Assembly (NCBI GenBank): GCA_963768165.1
Contig: CAVYHJ010000002.1
Span: 1,116,001 to 1,180,000 of the forward strand
DNA: 64,000 nucleotides
Reading direction: 5' to 3'
Origin: CAVYHJ01 sp963768165 [NCBI: uncultured bacterium]
GTDB lineage: Bacteria > UBP4 > UBA4092
The first letter of the stretch is position 1; each line of letters starts with the position of its first letter. The translations under genes and the position numbers were made by a program. The notes beneath the pieces were generated by a model. That model was not told the origin of the DNA, did no database searches, and was given only the letters and a program-made list of their open reading frames with translations. Shown piece after piece: positions 1 to 8,202 of this stretch.

Positions 1-252
1 TCCTATGGTGAACGCATTTCGCAAGACCATATCTATGAAGAGATGATGGCATGGGCATCAGCAGGGTACCCGTTAGTTGGTGCCATGTCTGACCCGCTCA
101 GGTTTGCTGCTGCTTCAAATGCTACCGACGTTTCAGTTTTGCCGCAGGGGACAGTAAAAGTAACTTGGAACGGCAAGTGGTTTAATTTAATTGTACTGAT
201 TGTAATATATGTGGTATGGCGGCAACAACGAAGGAAGAGATCAGATGGATAG
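1..252 (+). CDS. 3' end of a gene for a protein with a C-terminal membrane anchor (5' truncated by window)
   Basis: Frame 1 is open from the first base to the stop at 250-252, so this is the last 83 residues of a longer protein. The tail ends with a hydrophobic stretch (WFNLIVLIVIYVVW) followed by RRKR-type basic residues, the pattern of a single C-terminal transmembrane helix with a short cytoplasmic tail. The extramembrane part is probably outside the cytoplasm. I do not recognise a family. An internal ATG at 43 is not needed as a start because the frame is open upstream. It ends 45 bp before a tRNA-like 17-bp repeat, so it probably belongs to the older chromosome rather than to the accessory stretch that follows. 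Confidence 0.6.
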   Translation, partial: SYGERISQDHIYEEMMAWASAGYPLVGAMSDPLRFAAASNATDVSVLPQGTVKVTWNGKWFNLIVLIVIYVVWRQQRRKRSDG

Positions 253-297
253 CAAGTCGTAAATACAGTAACATTTTGTCTACGCAGCAGCATGGGA

Positions 298-314
298 TGG
301 TGCCGAAGCGGGGA
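298..314. repeat. 17-bp copy of the tRNA-Leu 3' end (candidate att site, distal)
   Basis: The 17 bases are identical to 7273-7289, the complement of the CCA end, discriminator base, acceptor stem and first T-stem bases of the tRNA-Leu gene. After base 314 the match stops, so this is a detached tRNA 3' end and not a second tRNA gene. Such displaced fragments are typically left when an integrase inserts DNA into a tRNA 3' end and rebuilds the gene. Confidence 0.6.
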
Positions 315-977
315 TTCGTTTAAGAATCCATTGCCCCTGCAGAACTAGTGTCAGTGCTGATAAATAAGGTTATCAAAACGAAGAAAAATGTATCAAAATG
401 TGAGTTTCCTGTACAGGAATTATATCCCGGTTGGAGGAATTTTCTGACCAGGATTCTTTTTTAAAAACACAATCCTCGATCATTCCGATAGCTCAACTGG
501 ACACCTTTCAACGACCAGCAAGGTTTCAATATAAGCCTAGATATCCTATCTCATACTTCAGTATCATTACTTAAAATAGTCCAAATCATATTCAAAAGTC
601 TGTAATGCCATATAAATGACGCACAAAATTTATCTGTAGGACGTATAAATCAACTATCCTATATGATTCCATACTGAATTTTGTTAGTTTTATAATCCAT
701 AACATGGACAAGAACTTCGGAGTAAGATTGCACCGAACCCATGAATGCCATCGAGTTTCTCTTCAGTGTCATTCGACTATACATCAATGCTGCTTCAAGA
801 AGACGAAACAGGCTTCATAGCCCTTCTCCAATCCTTGATAAAAATTATTCGGACAGTTCTGAAACGAAGACCATAAGTATTGATTTTTTTCCTATAGGGT
901 TATAAAATTGTCCCCATTGTTAACCTGCATTTTTATAAGATTTATATTGACCATTCCATGCAAGTGATGAGTTATTT
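315..977. other. 663-bp AT-rich stretch with no recognisable gene
   Basis: No convincing coding frame on either strand. There is no clear terminator, RNA gene or insertion-sequence end. It sits just inside the left att-like repeat and may be decayed sequence. No strong ribosome binding site precedes the gene that starts at 978. Confidence 0.4.
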
Positions 978-2048
978 ATGAATATACGGTTTTCTTATGA
1001 AGACTGGGAACGAATTGTACATGATTGGGATTTATTCCTTGCCGGTGAACTGAAACGACCATTGGTTTGGATCCAGGTTTGGAACCCTCTACACAAACCG
1101 GTTTTGGAAAGAAAAGGATTTCTTCCTCAGTACCCTTCATCCATGAGTCCCAATCAAATTATCGAAATTGAGACAAAGTACCTGAACGGGTTTCATTTTG
1201 TCGGAGATGCTTTCCCAAAATTATTCCTCAATTTCGGTGCTGGTAGTTCTGCCGTCTATTTCGGTTCAAAACCTAACGTTAAAAACGATACCATTTGGTT
1301 TGAACCGATACATAAAGAATTACAGGATATTCACATTGATCTTAACCGCGATAATGATTGGTTCCATAGAATCCAGGCTATTCAACAGGCTGCCTTGGAT
1401 TTATGGAAAGGACAGGTCTTGATTAGCTTGTCCGATATCGGGGGTAATCTCGATATCCTCGCCTCCCTTCGCGGTACTCAGGAATTACTCATGGATTTCC
1501 TGGAATATCCGGAATGCGTGGAGAAATTATCCCGCCAAATTACTTCTGTTTGGCTCGAAATCTATAATGAAGAAGCTGAAAATGTCCTCGGAGTCTGCCG
1601 GGGGACTACACCCTGGGCTTCCGTATTTTCCCCACGTAAAACCTATATGCTTCAAAGCGATATCAGTTATATGATCTCACCTAAAATGTTTGAACAATTT
1701 GTTCTGCCTGACCTGACTACTTGTTGCAATTTCCTCGATGATGGGTTCTATCATCTCGATGGAAAAGGTCAGATCCCTCATCTGGATTTACTCCTTTCAA
1801 TTAATAAACTTAAAGGTGTCCAGTGGATCCCGGGCGATGGGCAACCGGAACCCCAATATTGGCACCATGTCTTATCTAAAATCCGAAATGCGGGAAAATT
1901 ATGTCAACTTTATGTTTCACCTCAAGGCGCACTTCAAATTAAAAACGAATTTGGCGGTGAAGGCTTTATTTTCCATATCGTAACTTGGGAAGAACCTTGG
2001 ACGTTGAATGATGCAGTCGACTTATACCACCAATTAACTCGTTCTTAA
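978..2048 (+). CDS. Uroporphyrinogen decarboxylase (URO-D) superfamily protein
   Basis: A 356-residue soluble protein whose sequence resembles the URO-D/MtaA-like TIM-barrel superfamily, in the divergent branch often annotated uroporphyrinogen-III decarboxylase-like. Features include the central D-I-G-G-N-L-D stretch and the late H-L-D-G-K-G-Q ... G-V-Q-W-I-P-G-D-G segment typical of this branch. Members act either on porphyrins or as corrinoid-protein methyltransferases. No other heme-biosynthesis gene is nearby, so a true HemE role is unlikely and the substrate is unknown. There is no signal peptide. The ATG at 978 lacks a strong ribosome binding site. Family assignment is fairly sure; function is not. 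Confidence 0.7.
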   Translation: MNIRFSYEDWERIVHDWDLFLAGELKRPLVWIQVWNPLHKPVLERKGFLPQYPSSMSPNQIIEIETKYLNGFHFVGDAFPKLFLNFGAGSSAVYFGSKPNVKNDTIWFEPIHKELQDIHIDLNRDNDWFHRIQAIQQAALDLWKGQVLISLSDIGGNLDILASLRGTQELLMDFLEYPECVEKLSRQITSVWLEIYNEEAENVLGVCRGTTPWASVFSPRKTYMLQSDISYMISPKMFEQFVLPDLTTCCNFLDDGFYHLDGKGQIPHLDLLLSINKLKGVQWIPGDGQPEPQYWHHVLSKIRNAGKLCQLYVSPQGALQIKNEFGGEGFIFHIVTWEEPWTLNDAVDLYHQLTRS

Positions 2049-2312
2049 TCCTTATCCTTATTTCTATTATCTTAATCTTACTAAAACGATTGATTTTATT
2101 ATCATTACATATCGTTTATTAGGTATATGCACAGGACTCAAGTAACTGCTGAAGATAGTGATTCGTTAACACATGCCAAGAAAGATGGTTAGCCCTTTTT
2201 TCCACACTACGGGTATCAATTTCTTGATTATGATTATTCCAATGATACATAACTCTTTCTTTATAAAATATTTATCGAGTTGGGTGTATTAAGACTCAAC
2301 AAGGAGTGATCA

Positions 2313-3830
2313 CTACGGGCGTTGAATTCTAATACCATAGACATCTTCGAAATGTATTTTCCCGGTAAAATCGTAAGTGGCATTTGTCTGCATCTGATAT
2401 TGATTAAAATAAATGTTTGGAATCATTGGGTTCAATTTTTTAACTAAAAGTTCTAGTTCGTGGGCGGTTGTAGAATCGTCGCTTGGTTTAATATCATCGA
2501 GAAATTTTCCTGAATTCAAATTACTCAGTGCCTTGAAAGCTTTCATTTTCGTAGTATCGAATTCTATCGGTGAGTAAAAACTAATTCGTATTGAAGTGTC
2601 ATTAGGATATATCTCGTGGATCAAAAGATAATCGTATTTATCATGACCTTGATCAAATAATACGTTATCAACATCGTTATCATCTTCATAATAGAGTAAG
2701 TCAAACGGTTTTGAAGTATCCTCTATTGATACTTCACGGATTACATAATTTTTATTTGTTGTTACTATACTTGATGTTACTAATGAAATTGAATTACCAC
2801 TAATGTCATAGATTCTAGTCGTGCTAGTACTGCAAACGAAGTATACAGAATTTGTTCCTCCACGGGCCTCGTTATATTTACCCCTTACACGATAAAGTGA
2901 AATTAAGCGATTCCCTGCAGGATACCATATACAAAATAGATTTCTCTCGATATCGCATTGATTCGCCAATAGCGGTTTATAAGAGCTAATATCTCTGTAA
3001 TTCTGATTGTCCTCAACGTCCTCCTGTGAAAAAATAAAATCCGCCGGATTTGCTTCGTGTATTGAACCCAGTAAATAAGCGATTGGGAATTTATCGTTGA
3101 AAATCACACCCTTAGAATTCGTTACATCCTTAGATTTATTAGCTGATCCACCGATTTTCGATGTCCCTCCAGATATCTTGATTGACGAAGACTCTTTATC
3201 GTAACACTCATAGTTATATCCCGTCGCATAAAAAATACCACATATGATCTTATCCTTTGGTTTAGCCAATTTATTACTTACAAAAGTACTTACAGTTGAA
3301 TTTGTAATGGTACTAGTGAGATAGTCAATTAACTGTTCTTTGTCAAGTCGCTGTTCAAAAACTGAATATAGAGATAAAGTACAATATTCTACATTTGAGT
3401 TGGCTATGCTTATATTGGCATATGTAAGGAAACTAAGACCGCCACTAATATCATTAGTGCTACTATACGAACTATACAGGGTAATACCTCCTGGGTCATG
3501 ACTTCCCGAGTCATGAGAAATTAGGTCACGAGAAATTGGCTGCAAATAAGTCGTTAACATGTCGCAACTATTGAGGCTTCCAATGCGCGCGAGAATCGCA
3601 TCGTCATCACTAACCTCAACGATATCCCCTAGTTTTAAATTGAACAATGGATTATCAGCTTTCTTGTAGCCCATAGCACTCATGTCCTTCTCAAGGGAAT
3701 GATAGGAATTAATAAATAAGCCACTTTGCAAACTGTTTTTTGAAGCAGTGGCACATCCGGTCAATACTGCTACAAGTGCCACACCTATGTGAAAACATAT
3801 TAACGACAGAAATCTCTTACTTGATCGCAT
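2313..3830 (-). CDS. Large lipoprotein of unknown function
   Basis: About 505 residues. The N-terminus has a basic start (MRSSKRF), a hydrophobic core and a lipobox L-T-G-C around residue 25, so it should be exported and lipid-anchored. I place the start at 3830 rather than at the upstream in-frame codon at 3887, because a strong GGGAGGA ribosome binding site precedes 3830 and the signal peptide then begins properly. The mature part is rich in Asp, Ser and Asn with no motif I recognise. It lies within the tRNA-bracketed stretch and is divergent from the AraC-like gene at 4264. It is hypothetical in function. Confidence 0.7.
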   Translation of the reverse strand: MRSSKRFLSLICFHIGVALVAVLTGCATASKNSLQSGLFINSYHSLEKDMSAMGYKKADNPLFNLKLGDIVEVSDDDAILARIGSLNSCDMLTTYLQPISRDLISHDSGSHDPGGITLYSSYSSTNDISGGLSFLTYANISIANSNVEYCTLSLYSVFEQRLDKEQLIDYLTSTITNSTVSTFVSNKLAKPKDKIICGIFYATGYNYECYDKESSSIKISGGTSKIGGSANKSKDVTNSKGVIFNDKFPIAYLLGSIHEANPADFIFSQEDVEDNQNYRDISSYKPLLANQCDIERNLFCIWYPAGNRLISLYRVRGKYNEARGGTNSVYFVCSTSTTRIYDISGNSISLVTSSIVTTNKNYVIREVSIEDTSKPFDLLYYEDDNDVDNVLFDQGHDKYDYLLIHEIYPNDTSIRISFYSPIEFDTTKMKAFKALSNLNSGKFLDDIKPSDDSTTAHELELLVKKLNPMIPNIYFNQYQMQTNATYDFTGKIHFEDVYGIRIQRP

Positions 3831-4263
3831 TGTTGTATCCTCCCATCTTATGACTATCTGAATGTTTGATTGATCATAAAGCCACACTGAAAATGTCGTT
3901 TAAAAACGACTACACCAAGAGCTTAACAAGCAAAATTATCATTGTCAATCATATAATTGTCTCAAAATGGGAAGTCATAGAAACTTCTTGATTTGATCAA
4001 AGCCCCAACATTTATAGTGAGCAGGATTGGCACATATACATAATAATAATGTGGTTCTGGAGTCCAGACTCATCAAACCCCAGGAAACCTCTAAAGTATG
4101 CGGGTAAGACAGGCACTTATCCCTGTCTCAGAGGAAAGAATATAAAAGCTGTCTCAGAATGGGAAATATTACATAAATTGGTATTGTTTTTGAAATTTTT
4201 GTTATTTTATGAAATTATATCATTAGATAACACACTTACCGTAAAGAGATTAAGGATAGATTG
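3831..4263. other. Divergent intergenic region
   Basis: Separates the leftward lipoprotein gene from the rightward AraC-like gene. It contains a possible short frame from 4049, but with no ribosome binding site or family resemblance, so I do not call it. It very likely holds both promoters. I could not single out convincing -35/-10 boxes. Confidence 0.4.
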
Positions 4264-4590
4264 ATGGCATTAGAGATAAAGAAAGTAACTCAATATATCA
4301 AAGAACACGTTAAACCGGGTCTCCGTAAGAAAAAGAAGGTCACTGTCCAAAGAGTAGCACGGCATTTTAAGGTCAGCCGTCGGTGGTTGGCCGAATTCTT
4401 CCAACGGGAGAAAGGGATGACACCAAAGCACTATATTCATCAAGTTCAATTTCAGTCTATTGAGCGGTTGTATAAGTGTAATAACCGTTCTAGTATATTT
4501 GCTATGGCCAGCAAGGTGGGTCTGCTGCGAGCTACCTATTACCGGTTGGTTAAGAAAATGACCGATGAAGCACCGGGTAGACGGTACTGA
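4264..4590 (+). CDS. Solitary AraC-type DNA-binding domain protein (paralog 1)
   Basis: A 108-residue basic protein that consists only of a two-part helix-turn-helix like the AraC/XylS C-terminal domain. The first HTH is around V-A-R-H-F-K-V-S-R-R-W-L; a second helical part lies around G-L-L-R-A-T-Y-Y-R-L. No sensor domain is present, so it may be a constitutive regulator or a DNA-binding factor of a mobile element. The start is set at 4264, not the TTG at 4261, because AAGGA at 4252-4256 gives 7-nt spacing. Close relatives are encoded at 4689-5024 and 44044-44394 in this window. Its target is unknown. Confidence 0.65.
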   Translation: MALEIKKVTQYIKEHVKPGLRKKKKVTVQRVARHFKVSRRWLAEFFQREKGMTPKHYIHQVQFQSIERLYKCNNRSSIFAMASKVGLLRATYYRLVKKMTDEAPGRRY

Positions 4591-4688
4591 AAATTCAAAA
4601 AGAAATAGGCCTTATTGAAAGATAGCGGTCTACAGTGGAGTTGCTACCACTTATCCTTCTCTAGGCAATACAAATTAGAGATATCACG

Positions 4689-5024
4689 CTAACAAGCATT
4701 CGAGGGGGTTGGTGAATTAATGACCATATGTTCTTTGTTGAATTTGTATATTCGCCGATAATAAGTACTTCGGGATATTCCGAGTTCAGGAATTACCTTT
4801 TTCAGGGGTTCCTGGCATTTTAACGTAAGGCATTTCTGCCAATACATATTTTCGCGCTGATGGATATATTCATGCGGGGTGCAGTGGAGTTCCATTTGAA
4901 AGATACTGCTGACCCACCGCCGGGTAATGTTAAAGTGTTTCGCTACTCTGTCCACGGCAACTTTTTTTCCCAATTCGACTTGTTCATCAATGAATCGAAT
5001 AATTTCCTTAATATTTACCTTCAT
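4689..5024 (-). CDS. Solitary AraC-type DNA-binding domain protein (paralog 2)
   Basis: 111 residues, converging on paralog 1. It shares the plan I-x-x-F-I-D-E-Q-V ... V-x-R-V-A-K-H-F-N-I-T-R-R-W-V ... Y-I-H-Q-R-E, then a second HTH around E-L-G-I-S-R-S-T-Y-Y-R-R. No ligand-binding domain. The start is well supported by GGGAGG about 7 nt upstream. Sequence divergence from paralog 1 is large, so the duplication is old or the two were acquired separately. Likely a DNA-binding regulator; no target can be named. Confidence 0.65.
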   Translation of the reverse strand: MKVNIKEIIRFIDEQVELGKKVAVDRVAKHFNITRRWVSSIFQMELHCTPHEYIHQRENMYWQKCLTLKCQEPLKKVIPELGISRSTYYRRIYKFNKEHMVINSPTPSNAC

Positions 5025-5867
5025 CCTTTACCTCCCATAGTGCTATTTTATATCTTAATTTTTTACCCCCTTCTACTATAGGAGACTATAGAATGCATTA
5101 TTTCCTTACAAAAAATTTTTCTATCTCTTTAACTCTTTTAATATAAGAGATTTGAAAACTGAATACTTCTGGATAAGAGGAGCAAGTTCACTATCCATAT
5201 TCATAATAGGGCCTTCTTAATAATATGTTTCTAAGTTATCGTAGCTGTCATTTCTGTTGATACAATACTGGATTAATTAGAGATAAGTTATTCCGGAGTG
5301 TTATTGATTGTTGTCTGGATTGTATGTCTTCAGGTTCACTTGAACAATTGAGCTAAAAATATTTTACACTCTACCCTGGATTTGTGTAGGTTTTAGCATC
5401 TAGCAGATCGTACAGCTTTCCCCGTAGGTGGGTCAGTATCTCTTAGCCCTCTGGGTTCGTAAAACCTCCACCTTTCATCCCGCCTACACCAGGTTGGGGA
5501 AAATATTCTCCAAGGCTTCACCTGGCGATACCCTTTCTTTTTACCCGACAACTTCCAGTCTTCTCAGTCCAAAGTAGTCGCCGAATAGTGACCGATAAGC
5601 TCTTCCATTGAGATGGAATTTTGTAAAAATAGTCGGTTTTTTCACCTTCTAATCCAGATGAATCCGATTAATGCACAGTCACTTTAGTGTCATTTTTTAC
5701 AGAATCCATTTTGTGGGTCCGTTCCTTCTTATAAAGCAAGTACGCCAGTATCATGGACATGAGAATGTTCTCCACTGTTTTGAGTATGATACTCTACGTG
5801 GAATAGTGTATCGTAACACTACTGCATCTGGATGCCTTCCTTTGACATCCGTACAAACTTTATGGAT
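5025..5867. other. 843-bp gene-poor stretch with a candidate structured RNA at about 5395-5545
   Basis: Mostly AT-rich with no convincing gene. A G+C-richer block at about 5395-5545 stands out. Read on the minus strand it can form GTAGGCGGG pairing with CCCACCTAC (one mismatch) across about 50 nt, a neighbouring CCAGGT/ACCTGG helix, and a GGAGAAT/ATTTTCC hairpin. It matches no RNA family I know and could equally be a remnant of a mobile element. Forward frames in 5671-6056 overlap the DUF2628-like gene and look spurious. Confidence 0.35.
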
Positions 5868-6365
5868 TTACATTCCAATGAATACAATCATTACCACCAA
5901 ACAGATAATCATAGCCATCACACTCGTACCACCTGTTTTTTCAATCTTCTGTCTCTCCAGAAAGGATTCCAGTTTCTCCTGTTTGATCCTTTGAATGGTC
6001 TTGGTAGCGTGAGTAAAATACAGATGATTGCCAAAGAAACCTACGAGAAAATATAGCAGGATCGATAAGTCTGGATAAAGATACATTTCCGCAACTGTCG
6101 AAATAATAAGACTCGCCAAAATGTAATACAGGATATACGGATACATTTTTCTATACGCCATCCACACGACACCACCACCAAGGGCGTACCAATTGATTCG
6201 ATAATCATCTTTTTTTACTTGCCACTGTTTGTATCGGTTTATGTAGTAGCACTTTATCTTATTTGATGGATCTTGTAAACAATTCGGTTCACCGAAGAAG
6301 AGACTTATTTCTTCATCAGTGATGCCGCGATCATGGGAGTCATTTTGTTTAAAAGTCAAATCCAT
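5868..6365 (-). CDS. DUF2628-like integral membrane protein
   Basis: 165 residues. An N-terminal soluble part is followed by the signature I-N-W-Y-A-L-G-G-G-V-V-W-M-A-Y-R-K-M-Y, which resembles the N-W-x-A-F-F-F-G-x-x-W-x-x-Y-R-K-M core of DUF2628. Two or three transmembrane helices follow (about residues 75-93, 97-115 and 147-164). Members are small inner-membrane proteins of unknown role. No strong ribosome binding site precedes the ATG. It lies 46 bp downstream of the O-methyltransferase gene on the same strand and may be co-transcribed. Confidence 0.55.
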   Translation of the reverse strand: MDLTFKQNDSHDRGITDEEISLFFGEPNCLQDPSNKIKCYYINRYKQWQVKKDDYRINWYALGGGVVWMAYRKMYPYILYYILASLIISTVAEMYLYPDLSILLYFLVGFFGNHLYFTHATKTIQRIKQEKLESFLERQKIEKTGGTSVMAMIICLVVMIVFIGM

Positions 6366-6411
6366 CTTAAGGGCTTTATATATAAAAACGATCTAATAGG
6401 ACGGTTATAAA

Positions 6412-7101
6412 CTACGGATGCTTGTTTACACGTACGATAGCAAAACCATCATACCCTTTGATGCCTACCGTTTGGATTTCTATGGCATTCACCTTTGGTT
6501 CCGCGGCCAGTAATTCATTCAAACGACGCACTCCTTTGACACCAGGATCGTCACTTTTGGCATCTATGACCTCTCCGTGGCGAATGACATTATCGATGAT
6601 AATCAGAGTACCCAGACGGGAGAGTTTGAGCGCCCACAAGAAGTAATCCGAAATGTTCGCTTTGTCGGCATCAATAAAGATAAGATCAAATGGGCTTCCA
6701 CCCTCGGCAACAAGTTTGGGAAGCGTCTCCAGCGCCGGTCCTAACCGTACCTTTACTTTGGAAGATAAACCCGCACGCCTAATATTGTCTCGGGCGATTT
6801 TCGTATGTTTTGGATTGACTTCCAAGCTGATGAGATGTCCATTGGCTGGTAGCGCACGGGCGAGCCAGATCGTACTGTAAGCACCTAATGTACCAATCTC
6901 CAAAATGTTCTTTGCACCTTGAATCTGCGCCAATATTTGGAGCAATTTGCCCTGGGTCGGTGAAACATTATAACCCGGAAGTCCTACCGCATCGCTTACC
7001 TTGAGAGCCCTTTCCAAAATGGAATCGGATGGTACGAATAGATCGGCAATGTAGTTATCGACGGCAGTCCATAGTTTTGGGTTCACAATCTTCTTTTTCA
7101 T
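6412..7101 (-). CDS. O-methyltransferase, family 3 (SAM-dependent)
   Basis: 229 residues, normal length for the caffeoyl-CoA/catechol O-methyltransferase-like family. SAM-binding motif I is I-L-E-I-G-T-L-G-A-Y-S near residues 66-76. The metal/substrate part shows F-D-L-I-F-I-D-A-D-K-A-N, followed by I-I-I-D-N-V-I-R-H-G-E-V. These supply the acidic and Asn residues that bind the divalent metal in relatives. It should transfer a methyl group from SAM to a small hydroxylated substrate, which I cannot name. Soluble, cytoplasmic. The start is supported by AAGGAAG upstream. It is the gene nearest the tRNA-Leu, at the right end of the bracketed stretch. Confidence 0.85.
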   Translation of the reverse strand: MKKKIVNPKLWTAVDNYIADLFVPSDSILERALKVSDAVGLPGYNVSPTQGKLLQILAQIQGAKNILEIGTLGAYSTIWLARALPANGHLISLEVNPKHTKIARDNIRRAGLSSKVKVRLGPALETLPKLVAEGGSPFDLIFIDADKANISDYFLWALKLSRLGTLIIIDNVIRHGEVIDAKSDDPGVKGVRRLNELLAAEPKVNAIEIQTVGIKGYDGFAIVRVNKHP

Positions 7102-7272
7102 AAACTTCCTTTCATAATATTACACTCACTGATTATCAGATATCTTTATTAAACTCAGATAATATAGTTTATCAAAAAACATCAATTTAATTTGACAAAT
7201 TTAGTGCACCCTGAGTGTACAAAGTTTGCAATAGTGTCGTAGACCATTGATTTTCAATGGTATTGAAAGAGG

Positions 7273-7289
7273 TGGTGCCGAAGCGGGGA
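7273..7289. repeat. 17-bp tRNA 3'-end repeat (candidate att site, tRNA-proximal)
   Basis: Exact partner of 298-314 in direct orientation. It lies inside the tRNA-Leu gene and covers CCA, discriminator, acceptor stem and part of the T-stem, the portion tyrosine integrases commonly use as a crossover site. Confidence 0.6.
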
Positions 7290-7359
7290 GTTGAACCCCG
7301 ACGGTCATACGACCACTACACCCTGAATGTAGCGCGTCTGCCAGTTCCGCCACTTCGGC
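7273..7359 (-). tRNA. tRNA-Leu (anticodon CAG)
   Basis: On the minus strand an 87-nt cloverleaf is visible: acceptor GCCGAAG/CTTCGGC, D-arm with GG, anticodon stem CTACA/TGTAG enclosing loop TTCAGGG (anticodon CAG), a long class II variable arm typical of tRNA-Leu, T-stem CGGGG/CCCCG with loop TTCAACT, discriminator A and an encoded CCA. Its 3' end (low coordinates) carries the 17-bp sequence repeated at 298-314, so it may be an integration target. Confidence 0.95.
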
Positions 7360-7577
7360 ATAATTTAAACAAGTAGGTTGAGTACCCCCATAAAGGGTTT
7401 ATCCCCGTATCTAAAAATACCCTTCCATCCTAGCGAAGTCAAGGAATGAAATCAAATCCCAGTACATCCTTAAAAGGTTACGTTGGTCAGTGATTGAAAA
7501 TCACTTCTATGATTCTACCATACCATTTGACCGGAAAGGATAAAAGGAATACAATCTGCTGAAGAGAGATTATCCGA

Positions 7578-8087
7578 ATGTGGTTTCAATCCAAAGAAAA
7601 AAACAGAGAACAGGCGGACAAGTTGCTCGAGAAAGCCCGTCAGGCACGGGAAAAGGAAAATATATTAGAGGCATTAGAGTCGGTAGAAAAGGCTATTCAT
7701 CTGGATAAAGAATATGCTACTTCCTATGGGGAATATGGGATTGTCCTGGCGTTGGAGAAAAACAATTTCGAGCGCGCGGAATATAACGGTCAACTGGCGG
7801 TTATCAAGGATTCTAAAAATGCCGTTCAATGGAGAAATTTGGCGCATACCTATTATTTATTGGGGAAATATCAAAAAGCATTTGTTACCATTCTTGTGGC
7901 GGAAACCCTTAACCCCCAATTGGAGAATGTACAGAAATTGAAATCTTTGATTAAAGCGATTATGAACGCGGAACAATTGAAAACCTTGGATATCATTGAA
8001 GAAAAAACCAAACAGGTCTTTTCCAAATTTCAAAAGGAAGATGTCATTATGCCAGACCTGTTTCTTCAGGAAACGCTAAATATCTGA
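7578..8087 (+). CDS. Tetratricopeptide-repeat (TPR) protein
   Basis: 169 residues with no signal peptide or membrane segment. Three TPR-like helix pairs can be seen at about residues 9-42, 46-80 and 83-116, with the usual small and aromatic positions (A-L-E-S-V-E-K-A-I-H-L-D, Y-G-E-Y-G-I-V-L, W-R-N-L-A-H-T-Y-Y-L-L-G-K-Y-Q-K-A). The C-terminal third is a charged helical tail. TPR proteins bind partner proteins; the partner is unknown. A GAGAG-like ribosome binding site lies about 8-9 nt before the ATG. The OLD-family gene follows 115 bp downstream, so a functional link is possible but unproven. Confidence 0.7.
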   Translation: MWFQSKEKNREQADKLLEKARQAREKENILEALESVEKAIHLDKEYATSYGEYGIVLALEKNNFERAEYNGQLAVIKDSKNAVQWRNLAHTYYLLGKYQKAFVTILVAETLNPQLENVQKLKSLIKAIMNAEQLKTLDIIEEKTKQVFSKFQKEDVIMPDLFLQETLNI

Positions 8088-8202
8088 AAAAATAGGAGTG
8101 GAGAGAACGGGAATCTAATGATAATTTTATTGTTGTATCAGGATACAATTCTGATTGGATATGCTATTATACAAAACCGTAAATTAATATATAGGGTTAC
8201 AT

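Noticed and set aside
33-293. Leftward open frame of 86 codons at the window start
   Set aside because: It lies opposite the rightward frame that is open from base 1 and ends in a believable transmembrane tail; no family resemblance and no ribosome binding site.
4049-4264. 71-codon frame before the first AraC-like gene
   Set aside because: No ribosome binding site, no recognisable motif and low-complexity hydrophobic tail; probably chance in the divergent promoter region.
5671-6056. Rightward frames overlapping the DUF2628-like gene
   Set aside because: They are opposite-strand readings of the membrane protein gene and of AT-rich spacer, with no sign of selection.
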